Assembly (NCBI RefSeq): GCF_000204055.1 | Contig: NW_006768768.1 | Location: 1,736,709 to 1,800,708 of the forward strand | Origin: Melampsora larici-populina 98AG31 | Lineage: Eukaryota > Basidiomycota > Pucciniomycetes > Pucciniales > Melampsoraceae | Direction: 5' to 3' | DNA length: 64,000 bases | Part shown: piece after piece, positions 24,101-34,625 of the stretch | How the letters are laid out: every line of letters begins with the position of its first letter | How positions within the stretch are numbered: the first letter of the stretch is position 1 | Position numbers and translations under genes: made by a program | The notes under the pieces: generated by a model | What the model saw: the letters and a program-made list of their open reading frames with translations, nothing else | Database searches by the model: none | What the model was told of the DNA's origin: nothing

Positions 24101-24968
24101 AGCTCTTTCCACTGCTTACCATCCACAGACTGATGGTCTCAGTGAAAGGAATATTAGTACCTTAACTGAAATCATCAGAAGGTATTGTACTGAGGGACTC
24201 TGTTACACAGATAAAGATGGACATACACATGACTGGCATACATTACTACCAGCTTTGGAATTAGCATATAACAGCAGCATACATAGCACAACAGGAAAGA
24301 AGCCTTTCGAAGTGGAAAGAGGCTATTGTCCTAGATTACCAAAAGACCAAATTAAGAATAAGAATGTTGAATTTCATTCAACTTCTCTAAGTTTCTTTGA
24401 TATGCTGGGTAAAGCAAGAGCTTGAGCAGCTCAGTGTATTGAAGATTCTGTGACTTATAATCAAGAGAGGTGGAATAAAACTCATAAAGAACCTAAATTT
24501 GTAGTAGGAGAACAAGTTCTACTCTCCACCACAAACTTTACTAATCTGCAAGGACCTAAGAAACTTCAAGACCAATTTGTTGGACCATTTGTAATATTAA
24601 AATTCCATGGAAGCAATGCTGTAGAAGTAGCATTGACAGAGGAATTTGGGAGAAAACATCCGGTATTTCCAATATCATTAATAAAGAAGTTTCACGCTTC
24701 TGACAAGAGCAAATTCCCCGACAGAGAAATACCCAAGAATACTCCTATCAGGTTTGATACTGAAGGAGAAAAGATTTTTTCGCATATAATAAAACAAAGA
24801 GATACGCAAGTTAATGGTAAATCTACTACACTCTACCTTGTGAGATATAAGAATAGGAGTGCAGACGAAGATGAATGGCTACCAGCAGATAAAGTACCCA
24901 ATAACAAAACTACCTTGCGAGAATTCAGAGCCCAAAAAAGAGCTCATAAACCTTCTGAAAAGAAGTAA
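21120..24968 (+). pseudogene. Gypsy Pol: PR-RT-RNaseH-IN-chromodomain with one nonsense codon
   Basis: Open from 21039 and colinear with Gag from 21120. Retropepsin: MLLDSGASCSIVGKH (about 21428). Reverse transcriptase: LCGDFRALD, FQRMMD and VYIDDIIVF (about 22490-22515, the YxDD box). RNase H: LYVDASIEGLGAAL (about 22930). Integrase: zinc module HDEF...H and CERCQKAN, then core MDFVTGLPPS, IISDRDPKFTSEFW and YHPQTDGLSERN (about 24115), giving the D, D, E triad. A single TGA at 24423-24425 (TTGA context) interrupts it. The same frame resumes with the integrase C-terminus (GEQVLLSTTNF) and a chromodomain-like end, YLVRYKNRSADEDEWLPADK (about 24833-24892), which in chromoviruses targets integration to marked heterochromatin. 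Apart from that stop and the split Gag, Pol is well preserved. Confidence 0.85.
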
Positions 24969-24973
24969 TGACC

Positions 24974-24990
24974 TCCTTTGAGGGTGGGGA
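24974..24990 (+). promoter_or_regulatory. Polypurine tract of the Gypsy element
   Basis: Purine-rich GAGGGTGGGGA lies directly before the TGTCAGCCC start of the LTR, the normal place for plus-strand priming. Confidence 0.6.
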
Positions 24991-25352
24991 ATGTCAGCCC
25001 TGGGTACATATGTATGTACCCAAAGACTAACTTGTAACATAGACAACCACCTTTAGACAACTAATTACATGTACATACAGCTTATAAAACACATGTAACA
25101 TGTAATAAAATACATATAAACATTAATTACATATACAAGTCCATGTAAAATCATATGTAATATGTAATAAAACATTATTTACACCTCATAACTCAGTGTC
25201 AAGAGTTAAAATGCTTATACTACATAATATACATAACAGGCATATGTAATTATGTAGCATTAGTGATAACCATAACTAATAGTACTAATTAAACACTAAA
25301 CCACAGTAGTGATATAAGCAAATATCACCACAGTTAGGTTTGGAGAGAAGAG

Positions 25353-25359
25353 TATATAA
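25353..25359 (+). promoter_or_regulatory. TATA box in the LTR
   Basis: TATATAA followed at about 25-30 bp by a pyrimidine-rich CTCTTCTCTCTCAGCC start-site-like segment, as at a U3/R boundary. Confidence 0.6.
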
Positions 25360-25579
25360 AGCTCTTCTCTCTCAGCCTTCAGAGATTTCCTCCCTAAGAA
25401 ATATTTACCCACTACTTTTAAAGAACAATTAAAGTTCAATTGAAGTACACATCAAAAGTCTTATATATAAATAAGACTAGTGATAAGCTTCATCAACTTT
25501 AATCAGCTTCCTGATTAAAAGTAGGTAATACAATCTTCATTCCTCTCTGGATCCTCTACTTCCCCCAAGTAGAAATCAA

Positions 25580-25695
25580 ATTAGGTTGGTGACCTCAAAT
25601 CAACCCAAGGCTAGTGACCTACATACAAGCACTTTGGTTGGTGACCATAAGAACAACCCCAGGTTGGTGACCATAAGAACAACCAGTGTGGTGAT
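25580..25695 (+). repeat. Short tandem repeat in the LTR
   Basis: GGTTGGTGACC recurs four times (about 25583, 25633, 25653, with a diverged copy near 25600). Two adjacent units share GGTGACCATAAGAACAACC. Confidence 0.6.
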
Positions 25696-26109
25696 CTAGA
25701 CCTCACTCTTCAACCTGTCAACTAGAAGTTTGAAGGAAAACCTTGGATCCAGTTTTCAATTATAATTAATTATAATTATATTTAATAAATCTCCTTTTAA
25801 GGAGTCATTTAACTGTAGTCTGTCTGGATTTATCCAAACAGACCAGTCCCCCTTTCATTTTCTCTATCTTTCATACATTTCCTTTGTAATTACATTATAA
25901 GTGAAATATAAAAGATAGATATTCAAACAATAACCACCATCTAGTACCCACTTAGTGAGCATTGAGTCCTCTTTAGAGCACCCAACCCTCACACAAGAAG
26001 AACAATTTGTGAACAAAATGTAAGAATGAAATTAATAACCCCTCAAAAAGTAATGTCTTTAAATACACCACAACTGATGAATGTGTTTTTTGTGTTTTGT
26101 TTTATTTTA

Positions 26110-27001
26110 GCGTACTGCAGTAGCAGAAGTTCAAAGGTTAGAAAATGAGATTAATAGATTATCAACTTGAATTGCAACATCACCCGAAAAAGTGAAATCC
26201 CCATCGAATCATTACAAAAAACATTGAGTTCAGAATTAAGTGCGATTAGCTCAATCTAATTCACATAATTTGGAATCTAGAATTAAATCAATAGATAAAT
26301 ATCAAAAAGATTTGGTTCAGTGTATCAAATTAGCAGATGAATGGGAAATTGAAACGATTATGATTGAAGGAGTTAAAAAACATTTGAATGCCCTTGATGA
26401 AGAGTATGAAGTTTAAATGGTGGAATTAAATGAAATTGAAAAAAAACATCTGTAGGTTTCTTAACCACACACAAAAACCTCATTCTAATTTACTAAAACT
26501 GACTATGATTTTGATTTGATTTTTTCAGCAAGCACAAAGAAGAACCGAAGTCATGCAAGACACGATCTCAAGAGTTCATTCAGGTATAGATAACAAAAGA
26601 AAAACAGGCATCAAAAGACAAAATAAAACACAAGAGAAAGAGTTGGAGGAAATGAGTTTACAAATTGAATTTGAAAAAGAATCACAATTAATCACAAATG
26701 AAAAGGTGAGGTTGATTTTGGAAGATAAAGATTTGGCTGAAGATTATATTAGGCATATGAAGAAGGGTCAGGCTTCTTATGAGACGCTTAGATCTGAACT
26801 TTATAAGTTTCTTTTACTTTCCTTTACTTTCCTTTACTTCCATTTTTTGTCAAGAGGTTTTTTTCAACTTGTTTTGTTTTGTTTTCTTTCTGTGACTTTA
26901 GTACATTATTGTATGAAACATACAACTGCACTTGCAGCTGTACAAACTAAACTTCCAAATATTGCAGATGGTAATAATATGGATGGTAACCCAAGGGAGT
27001 A
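26110..27001 (+). pseudogene. Coiled-coil protein fragment, decayed
   Basis: After an intron-like 3' end (TTTTATTTTAG) come coding blocks RTAVAEVQRLENEINRLS, RIKSIDKYQKDLVQCIKL and IETIMIEGVKKHLNALDEE. A GTAGGT...TTTTTTCAG intron (26453-26529) leads to QAQRRTEVMQDTISRVHSG and EKELEEMSLQIEFEKESQ, ending near LAEDYIRHMKKGQASYETL. Stops interrupt the first block near 26168, and a TAA lies at about 26415. Heptad-like spacing implies a long coiled coil. The arrangement is reminiscent of the C-terminal coiled coil of a kinetochore Nuf2-like protein, but I cannot establish that. The N-terminal part is missing, so it is a relic or captured fragment next to the LTR. Confidence 0.4.
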
Positions 27002-27392
27002 AAACAAAAACTATTTATGTTACATACTACTTTCTTTTTCATCTTTTTTTAATTGTATTTTGACGTTGTCATTTTGTGTGTGATTTTGTGTATATGAGAT
27101 ATTTGTATTGGGACGAGACAGATGAAGCGCAGACTAGATAAACTACTGTTAGTGAAAAGATCTACCGTAACAATGTAACTTGTGGAATTGCATAAAGAGA
27201 GAAAAATATCTATCTAGATAAACTAGTGTTAGTGAAAAGTGTAGAGCGGAAGACAGACTAGAAGAACTAGTATTAGTTTAAAGCTTCAACAGAAACAAAC
27301 AATTGTGACAAAGGAAAAGCTAAAAAATCTAGTAGGTGAAACATGACTTAACAAGAGTATACCCTGAGCTGGCGGCGGTGTACCCCAGTCCA
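27002..27392. other. Non-coding, weak direct repeats
   Basis: CTAGATAAACTAsTGTTAGTGAAAAG-like words recur at about 27134, 27214 and (diverged) 27263. No gene is seen. Confidence 0.45.
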
Positions 27393-27690
27393 TTAGAGCA
27401 TCCGCAATTGTTGCACTGAGTTGGTGGAATAGCTAAGTATTTAACCTAAAGATTTCAAAATTTACACAATGGTGCAAAATTAAGAAATCTTTAGTTATGT
27501 TTGCGACAAAAAATCTCCAGGCTGGGACAAATTTATCCCAGCCTAGCTCTTGCAATAGCTAACCTCCGTGCCCTCAAAAACACAACTGCCCTTCATCCAC
27601 GCACCTTGTACACATCACCCATCACCCACAATCAACTTCCACCTTTCCTACACATCACCCTTTCACCCACCATCAACTTCATCAACGCAG

Positions 27691-28143
27691 ATGGCTCAAC
27701 AACCACCCGATTCCACTTCAAGGACTGCTACCATCAAGAAGCGTGGTGAAAATTTTGTGCCAGCTGAAGATGAACAGTTGGCGATCTCATGGGTCGCTAT
27801 CAACAAGAATTGAACGTCCTGTTGGTCAGAAAAAAGCCAAACGTCAACGTGAAGAACACAAAATCAAAATCAAACGCACCAATGAACTTAAGTGCGCAAC
27901 TGACATCCAGGAGCGAAAAGCAGTGGTGATGGAGAAAGGACATGTGCTAGCTGAGTGTGCTCTCAAACTTGAGGAATAGGCTAAGAAAATCGAGGGAGAG
28001 GCTAAGAGGAGCCAGGTGTATGCTGAGGATATGAACATGTTGATGACTTCAGCTGATAAGTGTCCTGATGATGAATCAAGGGAGCTCCTCAAACTGATGA
28101 AAGCAAGGTTATTGAAGAAGTATAGGGATGAAGCTCAGGGATA
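27691..28143 (+). pseudogene. Harbinger Myb/SANT-like accessory protein, damaged
   Basis: Starts MAQQPPDSTS, then KKRGENFVPAEDEQLAISW, the start of the trihelix/SANT-like domain. Most of that domain is missing: the sequence jumps, with a frame change, to RPVGQKKAKRQREE and a coiled-coil tail (AVVMEKGHVLAECALKLEE). A TAG follows, after which the same frame resumes (AKKIEGEAKRSQVYAED) to a stop near 28143. In the family the accessory protein binds element ends and brings the transposase into the nucleus. The deletion and stop make it non-functional. Confidence 0.65.
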
Positions 28144-28439
28144 GTTAGTTGTATATTGATGATTTGTAACTTTCATTTCAAAGTAGCTTATTCACATTCT
28201 CAAACAAATAGGAAACAAAACATGAGATGAAATCTTTTTATTTTTCTTTTTCATTAGATTATGAACAATTAGGAACAAAGAAATTAGGAAATATGGAATG
28301 ATTTTATGGTTTTATTCTTTTCTTTAATTTCTTTTGTATGATTTATTTCTTGATGATTGTATCTAAATTCTGATACTTGATCTGAGAAGGAAACATGAAA
28401 TTGAGATGCCTTTGTATTAATTTGTATTAACCTTGCAAA

Positions 28440-29858
28440 CTAAACATGTACCCCACCTCTTTTCATCCACATGGATATCTTCAAAGCTTCCACTAATTGC
28501 AAGTGGAGATCTCGATTTCTCAGCTCAGCCATCATGTCATAGTATCGAGCAAGAGTATAGCCAATTTGTGGATCGAGGCAATTTGGATGTACCTCAACAT
28601 CATGTTGTGATTGATAATCAATGGTGATTTGATCCTTTTTGCTCTGATCTTTGACTACCATGTCGTGGATAATAATGCAACATAGGATGATCTTTGTCAT
28701 ATCTAATACATCCCAAAGCCAACATGGTTCTGCTAGTATGTGCCATCGTGCTTGAAGAACTCCAAAAGCACGCTCAATATCCTTTTGGAGTGCCTCCTGA
28801 AGGTTTGAGAACAATCTGCTGGCTTCATCAGTCAGATTATGGATGGACTTGATGAGGACTGGCCATGGGGGGTAGATCCCATCCGCCAGGTAATATTCTT
28901 GAGTGTAGTTGTGTCCGTTGACCATGAAATGAACCTGGTCTTTGGAACCTGTTCATTTCAAAACATTCAAACAAAAGAAAAAAAATTATTATCAAACTGG
29001 ATTTATTTGTACAAAAGAGAACCTTGTACCATTAACAAAATTATCAAACAATGGGCTGTTTTGTAAAACATTGATATCATTGAGCGCCCCTGGTGTGCCA
29101 AAAAAAGCATGCCATATACGGAGGTTTTTTGAAGCAACTGCCTCAAGAACCACCAATGTGTACTTCTCCTTCCCTTTGTACTGACCTGCCCACACTTGAG
29201 GACAGTTCTTCCAATACCAGTGCATTCCATCAATACTGCCTTTACATCCAGGGAATCCTCGTAACTCATTCTCTTTGAATATAATATCAAGTTCATCGGG
29301 GTTTGGAGGTTGTAAATACTCTTTGCCATATATTTCAATTATATCATTCACAAATTTTTTCATAGATTCTAGAGCTGTACTTTCTCCAATCTTGAGGTAC
29401 TCATCAACTGCATCACCGGGAACTCCATAGGCTAGTTGTTGTAGCGCAGCCGTCATCTTCTGGAAGGTTGAAAGTCCGAGTCTTTTACAGCAATCCTATT
29501 TATGTAGATAATCAGCATCATCAACTTCAGATACATAAACATAGAGACCTCACTCAACATTTTGTACCCAATAGATGTTGTGCTCCTGTAGGTCAGCAGC
29601 CATCTTGCTAAAAAGCTCAGGACTCATCTGAAACCTTCTCTCAAAGTAAGCTCAAGGGTATAGCGGTGAGTCTTGAAAGTAGTCGCGTCGTAGACTTTGG
29701 TCTGCAGCAATCCGGTCACAGTCAATGACCGTGCGTGTGTTGATTTTGTAGGTTTGTTCAGGTTGAAGGAAGAAAGAGAAGATCAACTTGTCATATTTGT
29801 CATCTTCTTCTTCTTGGATGAGTCTCAATTGACGTTGAATATTGGCTTTTGCATCCAT
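28440..29858 (-). pseudogene. Harbinger transposase (DDE_Tnp_4 type), damaged
   Basis: Met at 29858 opens MDAKANIQRQLRLIQ. The frame meets TGA at 29652-29654 (TTGA context) and then continues as FERRFQMSPELFSKMA. After an intron-like gap come LGLSTFQKMTAALQQLAYG (about 29400-29470), GFPGCKGSIDGMHWYW (first Asp, about 29215-29260), GTPGALNDINVLQNSPLF (second Asp, about 29050-29100), YLADGIYPPWPVLIK and QKDIERAFGVLQARWHIL (third acidic position, about 28740-28790). The HARBI1-like motif set is complete, but the TGA probably inactivates it. It runs convergent to the accessory gene, as usual for these elements. Confidence 0.8.
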
Positions 29859-30112
29859 GTTTCAAAAAAATTGCAAAAAAAAAATTGCAAAAACAAATTG
29901 CAGATGACACCAAAGATAAAGAGAGTTTAGCTCTAGCACACTTCAAAGCCATTGTGGAACCAGGCTTTGAAGTGTGGGGTAACTGTTACCTAATACACCG
30001 TTAGCTCCAACGACTGTGGGAATTGGCATTATATTACTTGGCTCCGGCTAATTTTCTCTAACTTTTAGTTAACTAACGCCAAATCTACCGCAAACGATTG
30101 CGGATGCTCTTA

Positions 30113-30575
30113 GACGGGAGTGGAACTGGTTGCCAGTGCAAGAGGCAGCCCGAGGCCTCGATACAGGAATTGAGAAACGGGGCACAGACTCGGGCATGAA
30201 GAAGGGTGGTACTACACAAGAAGAAAGTTAAAACTTTTTTAACTACCTTTCTTGCCACCCAATCCTCCATCTACCTCTAGCCTGCAACCTCACTCCAGAG
30301 AGTTGATTTCACAACTCTTCTATTCGCTACTTTTCTTTTTCTTTTTTTCATAAAATAAAATTAACAAGAATGGTACATGAAATTAACAGAAAATTTTTCA
30401 CATTATACAAAAACTTTCATTCTCAATTAGCAGCCAAACAAGCTAAAGGAAGAAAAGAAGCACAAGCGGAAAAGGAGAGAATCCAAGCGGAACAGAGGGC
30501 ATTACAAGCAGCATCTAGAGGAATCACTACCAATCAAATGCAGCAGAAACAAAACAAAAATTATATAGAGGAGGA
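30113..30575. other. Segment between Harbinger and Helitron end, with a short basic ORF
   Basis: It holds ORF 30370-30579 (plus), starting MVHEINRKFFTLYKNFHS and continuing as a Lys/Glu/Gln-rich helix. The frame is closed exactly at the CTAG of the neighbouring Helitron terminus, so its true 3' end is missing. No family is recognised; it may be the 5' exon of a displaced gene. Confidence 0.4.
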
Positions 30576-30601
30576 CTAGCATATTCCGCGGCGGGCGCCG
30601 C
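30576..30601 (-). mobile_element. Helitron 3' terminus, family A copy 1
   Basis: On the minus strand the order is hairpin GCGGCGCCCGCCGC (6-bp stem, 30588-30601), eight bases, then CTAG (30579-30576) and a following T. Hairpin, short spacer, CTRR and insertion before T are the Helitron 3' hallmarks. The body should lie to the right. Confidence 0.65.
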
Positions 30602-31572
30602 CTCAACAAACTTCACTTGTGACTGTCACAGCTTTCTCAAAATCCTCATTTTACTATCCAGTTTATACCTCATCTTCACATCTTTTGTTTTCTTGCAATT
30701 CCTCATCTCTTGTGTGTATTAAATTATTAGTTTGAGCCATCTTCCCTATCAATATTAGACTTGTAGTATAAGTTTATATGACAATTGTTCTTGTTTTGCT
30801 CATGCCCCATGATTCCCTTGCAAAAGGAATTCACAAAACACTGGTCTGCTAAACTTCATTTAAGTCAAATCATCAAATCTTGAAAAGAATGTTATACAAC
30901 AGCCATGTGAAGTACTAAAAGCTTGACTGACTCAAGATCCATATATGAAGCTTCAGTCAGATAACCCACTTGACTCAATGGAAATTCAAGGCTTTGGTCT
31001 CATGCAACTCTACAAACACCATTTTATAACTTTCAGAAGTTATAGATTTGTTCAACAAATTTCACCAACCCTGGTGAAGACCCCATCAAGTCAGTAAATT
31101 CAATTTGAATGTAACTGGGTCAGCTCCCTCAAATAATGCATTGGTACAACATATCACACAAACTATTTGTTGAAGCTATATCCCATCAAGTTACATGATC
31201 ATGTAATCCTATGGAGTTTGTTTCCTCTAAAACCAAACCTTCACAAACGTCAATGAATTAAGATCGTAGGATTAGCACCAAACACTTTGTATTTTTTACA
31301 TCTAATCACTTCTTCATCTGAAACCTTGATCCAATTAATCTCTTCAACCCTTCTAACAGTGACTTAATGACCAGATGTATGATTTTCAAAATGAACAACT
31401 ACTGGAACTAATTGATAACTTTAATTTGATTCTTTGGATTGTGTCTTAAAATCGAGTTTTCTGTTCTACAATTTGATTCATATGTGGCAGTAAATCCATT
31501 CATGATCAGGATCCCAGTAAAATTCACTTCACAATTGTTTTTGAAGATCTGGCCTTCCCTATAATAGGAAGA
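30602..31572. other. Helitron-body-like AT-rich DNA without genes
   Basis: Nearly 1 kb with no credible ORF and no recognised motif. If the two termini belong to nested copies, this is the 3' part of copy 1. Confidence 0.4.
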
Positions 31573-31600
31573 CTAGCCATTTGGGGGCGGCGGGCGCCGC
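31573..31600 (-). mobile_element. Helitron 3' terminus, family A copy 2
   Basis: Same 14-bp hairpin (31587-31600), then ten bases, CTAG (31576-31573) and T, in the same orientation as the copy 1.0 kb to the left. Two independent termini sharing the hairpin and CTAG|T support a real Helitron family. Confidence 0.65.
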
Positions 31601-32109
31601 TCTCAGCCAGAATACATACCACATTTTGACAAACAAGCTCTACACATTGGGCAAAGCACAACATTAAATGTGTTGCACACAACCTCTACCATATGTAAAA
31701 CTTCTGTTCTAGAATGAGCAAAAAGAGCCTCCAACAAAGTTTTCAAAATTGAAGGACATGGCATACTGTGCAAGGATGTGTTTCAAAACAAAATAGAAAA
31801 ACAACCAGTGGCGCAAACAAAGTCTAACATGCTTAAAAGGGAGCAAACATCATTTTTTCACAAATCACAAACAGAAACTAAAAAGCCATAAGAACCAGAC
31901 AGCAAAAGCAGCAATATTGTCTTTTGAGGCCAGAGAGGTTTGAAACCAAGACTGTGGACAAGTCCACAAAACAATTAGAGATGCAAGAAAACAAAGGTAT
32001 GGTAGCCATAATCTGAAAAATATAATTACAAAAACAATCCAGCACATTTGAAGAAGAGATCAATTCTGAATGTGTGAATAAATGGCCTACTCATATGAAT
32101 GATCTGCAT
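31601..32109. other. Non-coding AT-rich DNA
   Basis: No gene or repeat seen; presumably Helitron interior or the 3' trailer of the trehalase relic. Confidence 0.4.
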
Positions 32110-33570
32110 TTTGGCTTTGCTTTATGGTGGATACTCAAATTGAACAACAAAAAATATATAAATAAAACAGGTTGTGGAAAATGAAAGAGATTCACATTGG
32201 TTGATATCCAGTGTTTGGCTAAGAACTGAGCTGGTATGGATTTGATGTACCTGGAATGATAGCTTTCTGGGATGACTGATGATCCATTTAAAATTATTAT
32301 TGGATGCTACTGCTAAAACAAGCCCAGTATGAGGTAAATGTTTATAACCTGGGGCAGGATGAAGGCCATGAGGAAATCTAAATGAATCAAAAGTTAGACC
32401 TCGGGTTTCTTTCAAAATGCCCTTAAATTTCTTATGTATGGAGTGAAAGTGTGATTTTACTGATGATATTCTGAATAAACTTCACTTGAAGTTGGATTTG
32501 TAACCCCATTAAGCCTTTCAAGTGATGATCTTGAGCTTTTTGGGTCCAATATTGTCTTTTTTGGGAGTTCTCCTCGGACTTACTTGGGTCAATTGATTTG
32601 TTCATGGCATATAACTTGGAGAGATCTTCTTCCATTTGGACTAATAATGAGTTAAGACAGATTGGGTTGAAATCCAAGATCTTAGCCTTAGAGGGACCAA
32701 ATTGGGGTGATGTATCCCATCCTGATTCTTGTATCACTCGGTTGCTATCCATGTAGTTCTCTTTTAGCTTGTCATTGAGAGAATTGTAATACTCCGTAGT
32801 GTCTAAAAATGCAATAATTGGAATGTTCAATCAATTGAGGCATTCCAAGTCCAATGACATTGAGTGAGAAAAATTAACATAACTGGTGATTTCATCTTGA
32901 TGATCCTCTTGATGAAATCTCCTTATAAGTTACACGCTCATAAGTAGAAGGACCATTATTAGGACCAACTTCTTGAGCAATTTCAGGTGGTTGACTCCCA
33001 CTTGGGCCGGATTTAAAGAATCAACAAATACCTGTCTCAGCTATGAGAAGATTCCCTGCAACCCAGTATTTGTAGTACTTTTCAGAGGCTAAGACTGCCC
33101 TCTTTGACCAATCTTGATAATGTCAAGTTGGCATAATTGGATAGATCAACTTGGTCAAGGATGTGAATATTGGGAGTTGAGATTGTATTAGGTAATATAT
33201 TTGATTTCTGTTTGAAATATTCACATATTTGTTTGATCTGTGCATGATCCAAAGAGTGAAACCTGTGGGTACCAACAACAGTCAATGAGAACTGTTAGTA
33301 CAAAAATACAACAGGAATCAGAGATAGTTGTATAGATCTGCTGAAGTTCACAAGATGATGACCTTGATAAATACCTGAAATGTTACGAGTCAATTGAAAT
33401 TGTTTGCCTCTGATCAATCCAACAGCAATGAAGAAGGAATACCACTTAAATAAACAACACAAAAGGTGAAACTAAAGTAACTTGATTGAACCCAATTCAC
33501 AGTTACATGTACATCCCCTGGAACACTCCACTGGGTACAACATGAGGGTCAGGTAAATAACAGCTACTAT
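32110..33570 (-). pseudogene. GH37 trehalase relic
   Basis: Minus-strand blocks follow trehalase order. YYLPDPHVVPSGVFQGMY (about 33570-33520) resembles the VPGGRFxExYYWD signature. Then come QIKQICEYFKQKSN, DWSKRAVLASEKYYKYW and AGNLLIAETG (about 33040-33110), GPSGSQPPEIAQEVG, and IQESGWDTSPQFG with ICLNSLLVQMEEDLSKLY (about 32620-32740), matching the ESGWD...DLN block. A weak remnant of the QQWDxPN end lies near 32200. A frameshift near 33120, TGA at 33021-33023 and several further stops rule out function, and catalytic positions are degraded. Introns seem retained, so this is DNA-level capture or an old gene rather than a retrocopy. Trehalase hydrolyses trehalose to glucose. Family assignment is by motif order only. 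Confidence 0.5.
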
Positions 33571-33592
33571 GTTTACCTTCCTGCATGGTATC

Positions 33593-33918
33593 TCAGGCTG
33601 TGGGCGTGGTGCAAATAATGCGCCTTTGGCGCCCCGCTAATCAACAAAATGTGGGTTGGCGCGCCTTTTCGAGAATTACGCCAAATTGTAGGATTTCCAT
33701 GTCCTGTCACCAATATTGAAGACTTGGACACTCGCTGTGAGCTCTTATGACAGCTTTTCTCACCTTAAAAAGGCAATTTTGCCGTAGTACATGGCTCTAG
33801 CAAAACACACATAGAACAAATAACAATATCAAAGCGACTTTTTGGCTTTCGACGATTTTTTTTGTAAGAAAACACGCCTCGGCACGCCTAAAAAAATACT
33901 ACCGCGCCCACAACCTGA
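33593..33918. mobile_element. hAT-like MITE, 326 bp
   Basis: Terminal inverted repeats match the consensus TCAGGYTGTGGGCGYGGT over 18 bp. Both ends are flanked by ATGGTATC (33585-33592 and 33919-33926), an exact 8-bp target duplication as made by hAT-class elements. No ORF. It lies just upstream of the trehalase signature block. Confidence 0.85.
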
Positions 33919-33926
33919 ATGGTATC

Positions 33927-34418
33927 TGATAATTTCAAGACATGAACTTGATCAAGATCACCAGATAGGTTCAAACTAAAAAGTGAATATTTGATATGAT
34001 TCAAAGGTTCACTTGAAAGAATGTATGATAAATGATGATTTATGATCTTAGGATCTTTGAGAGGATCAAGGACAGGTCATTAAAACGTAAAAGGGATGAC
34101 CATTAGAGAGAGATACGATTCAAGAGTTGGTCAAGTTGAGATTGGGCCTCTGTGGAAAGCAATTCCTATGATCTTGTCTTAATCTCACATCATCTTTTTA
34201 TTACATCACAGATCAAGTGGCGGGAAAAAAAGAATCACTCTTCATCAATTTATCAAGGCACCAAGACTCAGGCCAAGACTCAGGAAAGACAGTTCATAAC
34301 CATTTGAATTGTCACTATGTGTATCTTTTTTCTAAATTGAATTCTCAAGGAACACAAATACATATGAAAGTAAAACAACACAGAAAATTATATGTACACA
34401 TATTAGTATAAGATCACA
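33927..34418. other. Non-coding DNA
   Basis: AT-rich with no convincing gene. A short direct duplication (CCAAGACTCAGG) lies near 34261. Confidence 0.4.
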
Positions 34419-34454
34419 TTAGTATGTACGAGGTATTGGGCGGCTCCGCCGCCC
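34419..34454 (-). mobile_element. Candidate Helitron 3' terminus, family B
   Basis: GGGCGGC-TCC-GCCGCCC (34438-34454) is a perfect 7-bp stem with a 3-base loop. On the minus strand it is followed after 15 bases by CTAA and T. The spacer is longer than at the other termini. It lies about 170 bp past the end of a minus-strand OB-fold-like gene, the right place for a Helitron 3' end. Confidence 0.4.
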
Positions 34455-34625
34455 CTCGGTCACCTGGACCTGGTCGTGTCCGTAGTATTAGAGTCTTGGT
34501 AACCCCACCCGCCACTGGTATTTGCACACCATTGTGCTCCGCATACCGGCACTGCTCCATTGAGTCCAATTGTCTTACAGAGATCAACGTCGTATGTACA
34601 TGATGTCAAGGCTTGCTCTACTACA

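Larger units (their letters stand above)
12350..25993 (+). mobile_element. Ty3/Gypsy chromovirus, interrupted by KDZ-1 and Plavaka elements
   Basis: Gag part A (12350-12736) and Gag part B (20708-20944) are separated by the Plavaka element. Protease, reverse transcriptase, RNase H, integrase and chromodomain follow (to 24968), then a purine tract and a roughly 1-kb 3' LTR. The 5' LTR and Gag N-terminus are not found; KDZ-1 borders the preserved part of Gag. Insertion order is Gypsy first, then the two DNA transposons, whose order relative to each other cannot be told. Domain order PR-RT-RH-INT-chromodomain is that of chromoviruses. Confidence 0.8.
24992..25993 (+). repeat. 3' LTR of the Gypsy element
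   Basis: It starts TGTCAGCCCTGGGTACATA after the purine tract and can be closed at CCCAACCCTCACA, giving about 1 kb with TG...CA ends. It contains a TATA box, AT-rich U3-like sequence with ACATGTAA-type repeats, and a short tandem repeat in the U5-like part. The end is set by eye because no 5' LTR is present to compare. Confidence 0.65.
27396..30109. mobile_element. PIF/Harbinger DNA transposon, 2,714 bp
   Basis: Terminal inverted repeats start GAGCATCCGCAAT at both ends. The left continues TGTTGC and the complement of the right continues CGTTTGC. Each end is bordered by TTA (27393-27395 and 30110-30112), the three-base target duplication typical of PIF/Harbinger. It carries the expected pair: a small Myb/SANT-type accessory gene (plus) and a DDE transposase (minus), both damaged. 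Confidence 0.9.
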
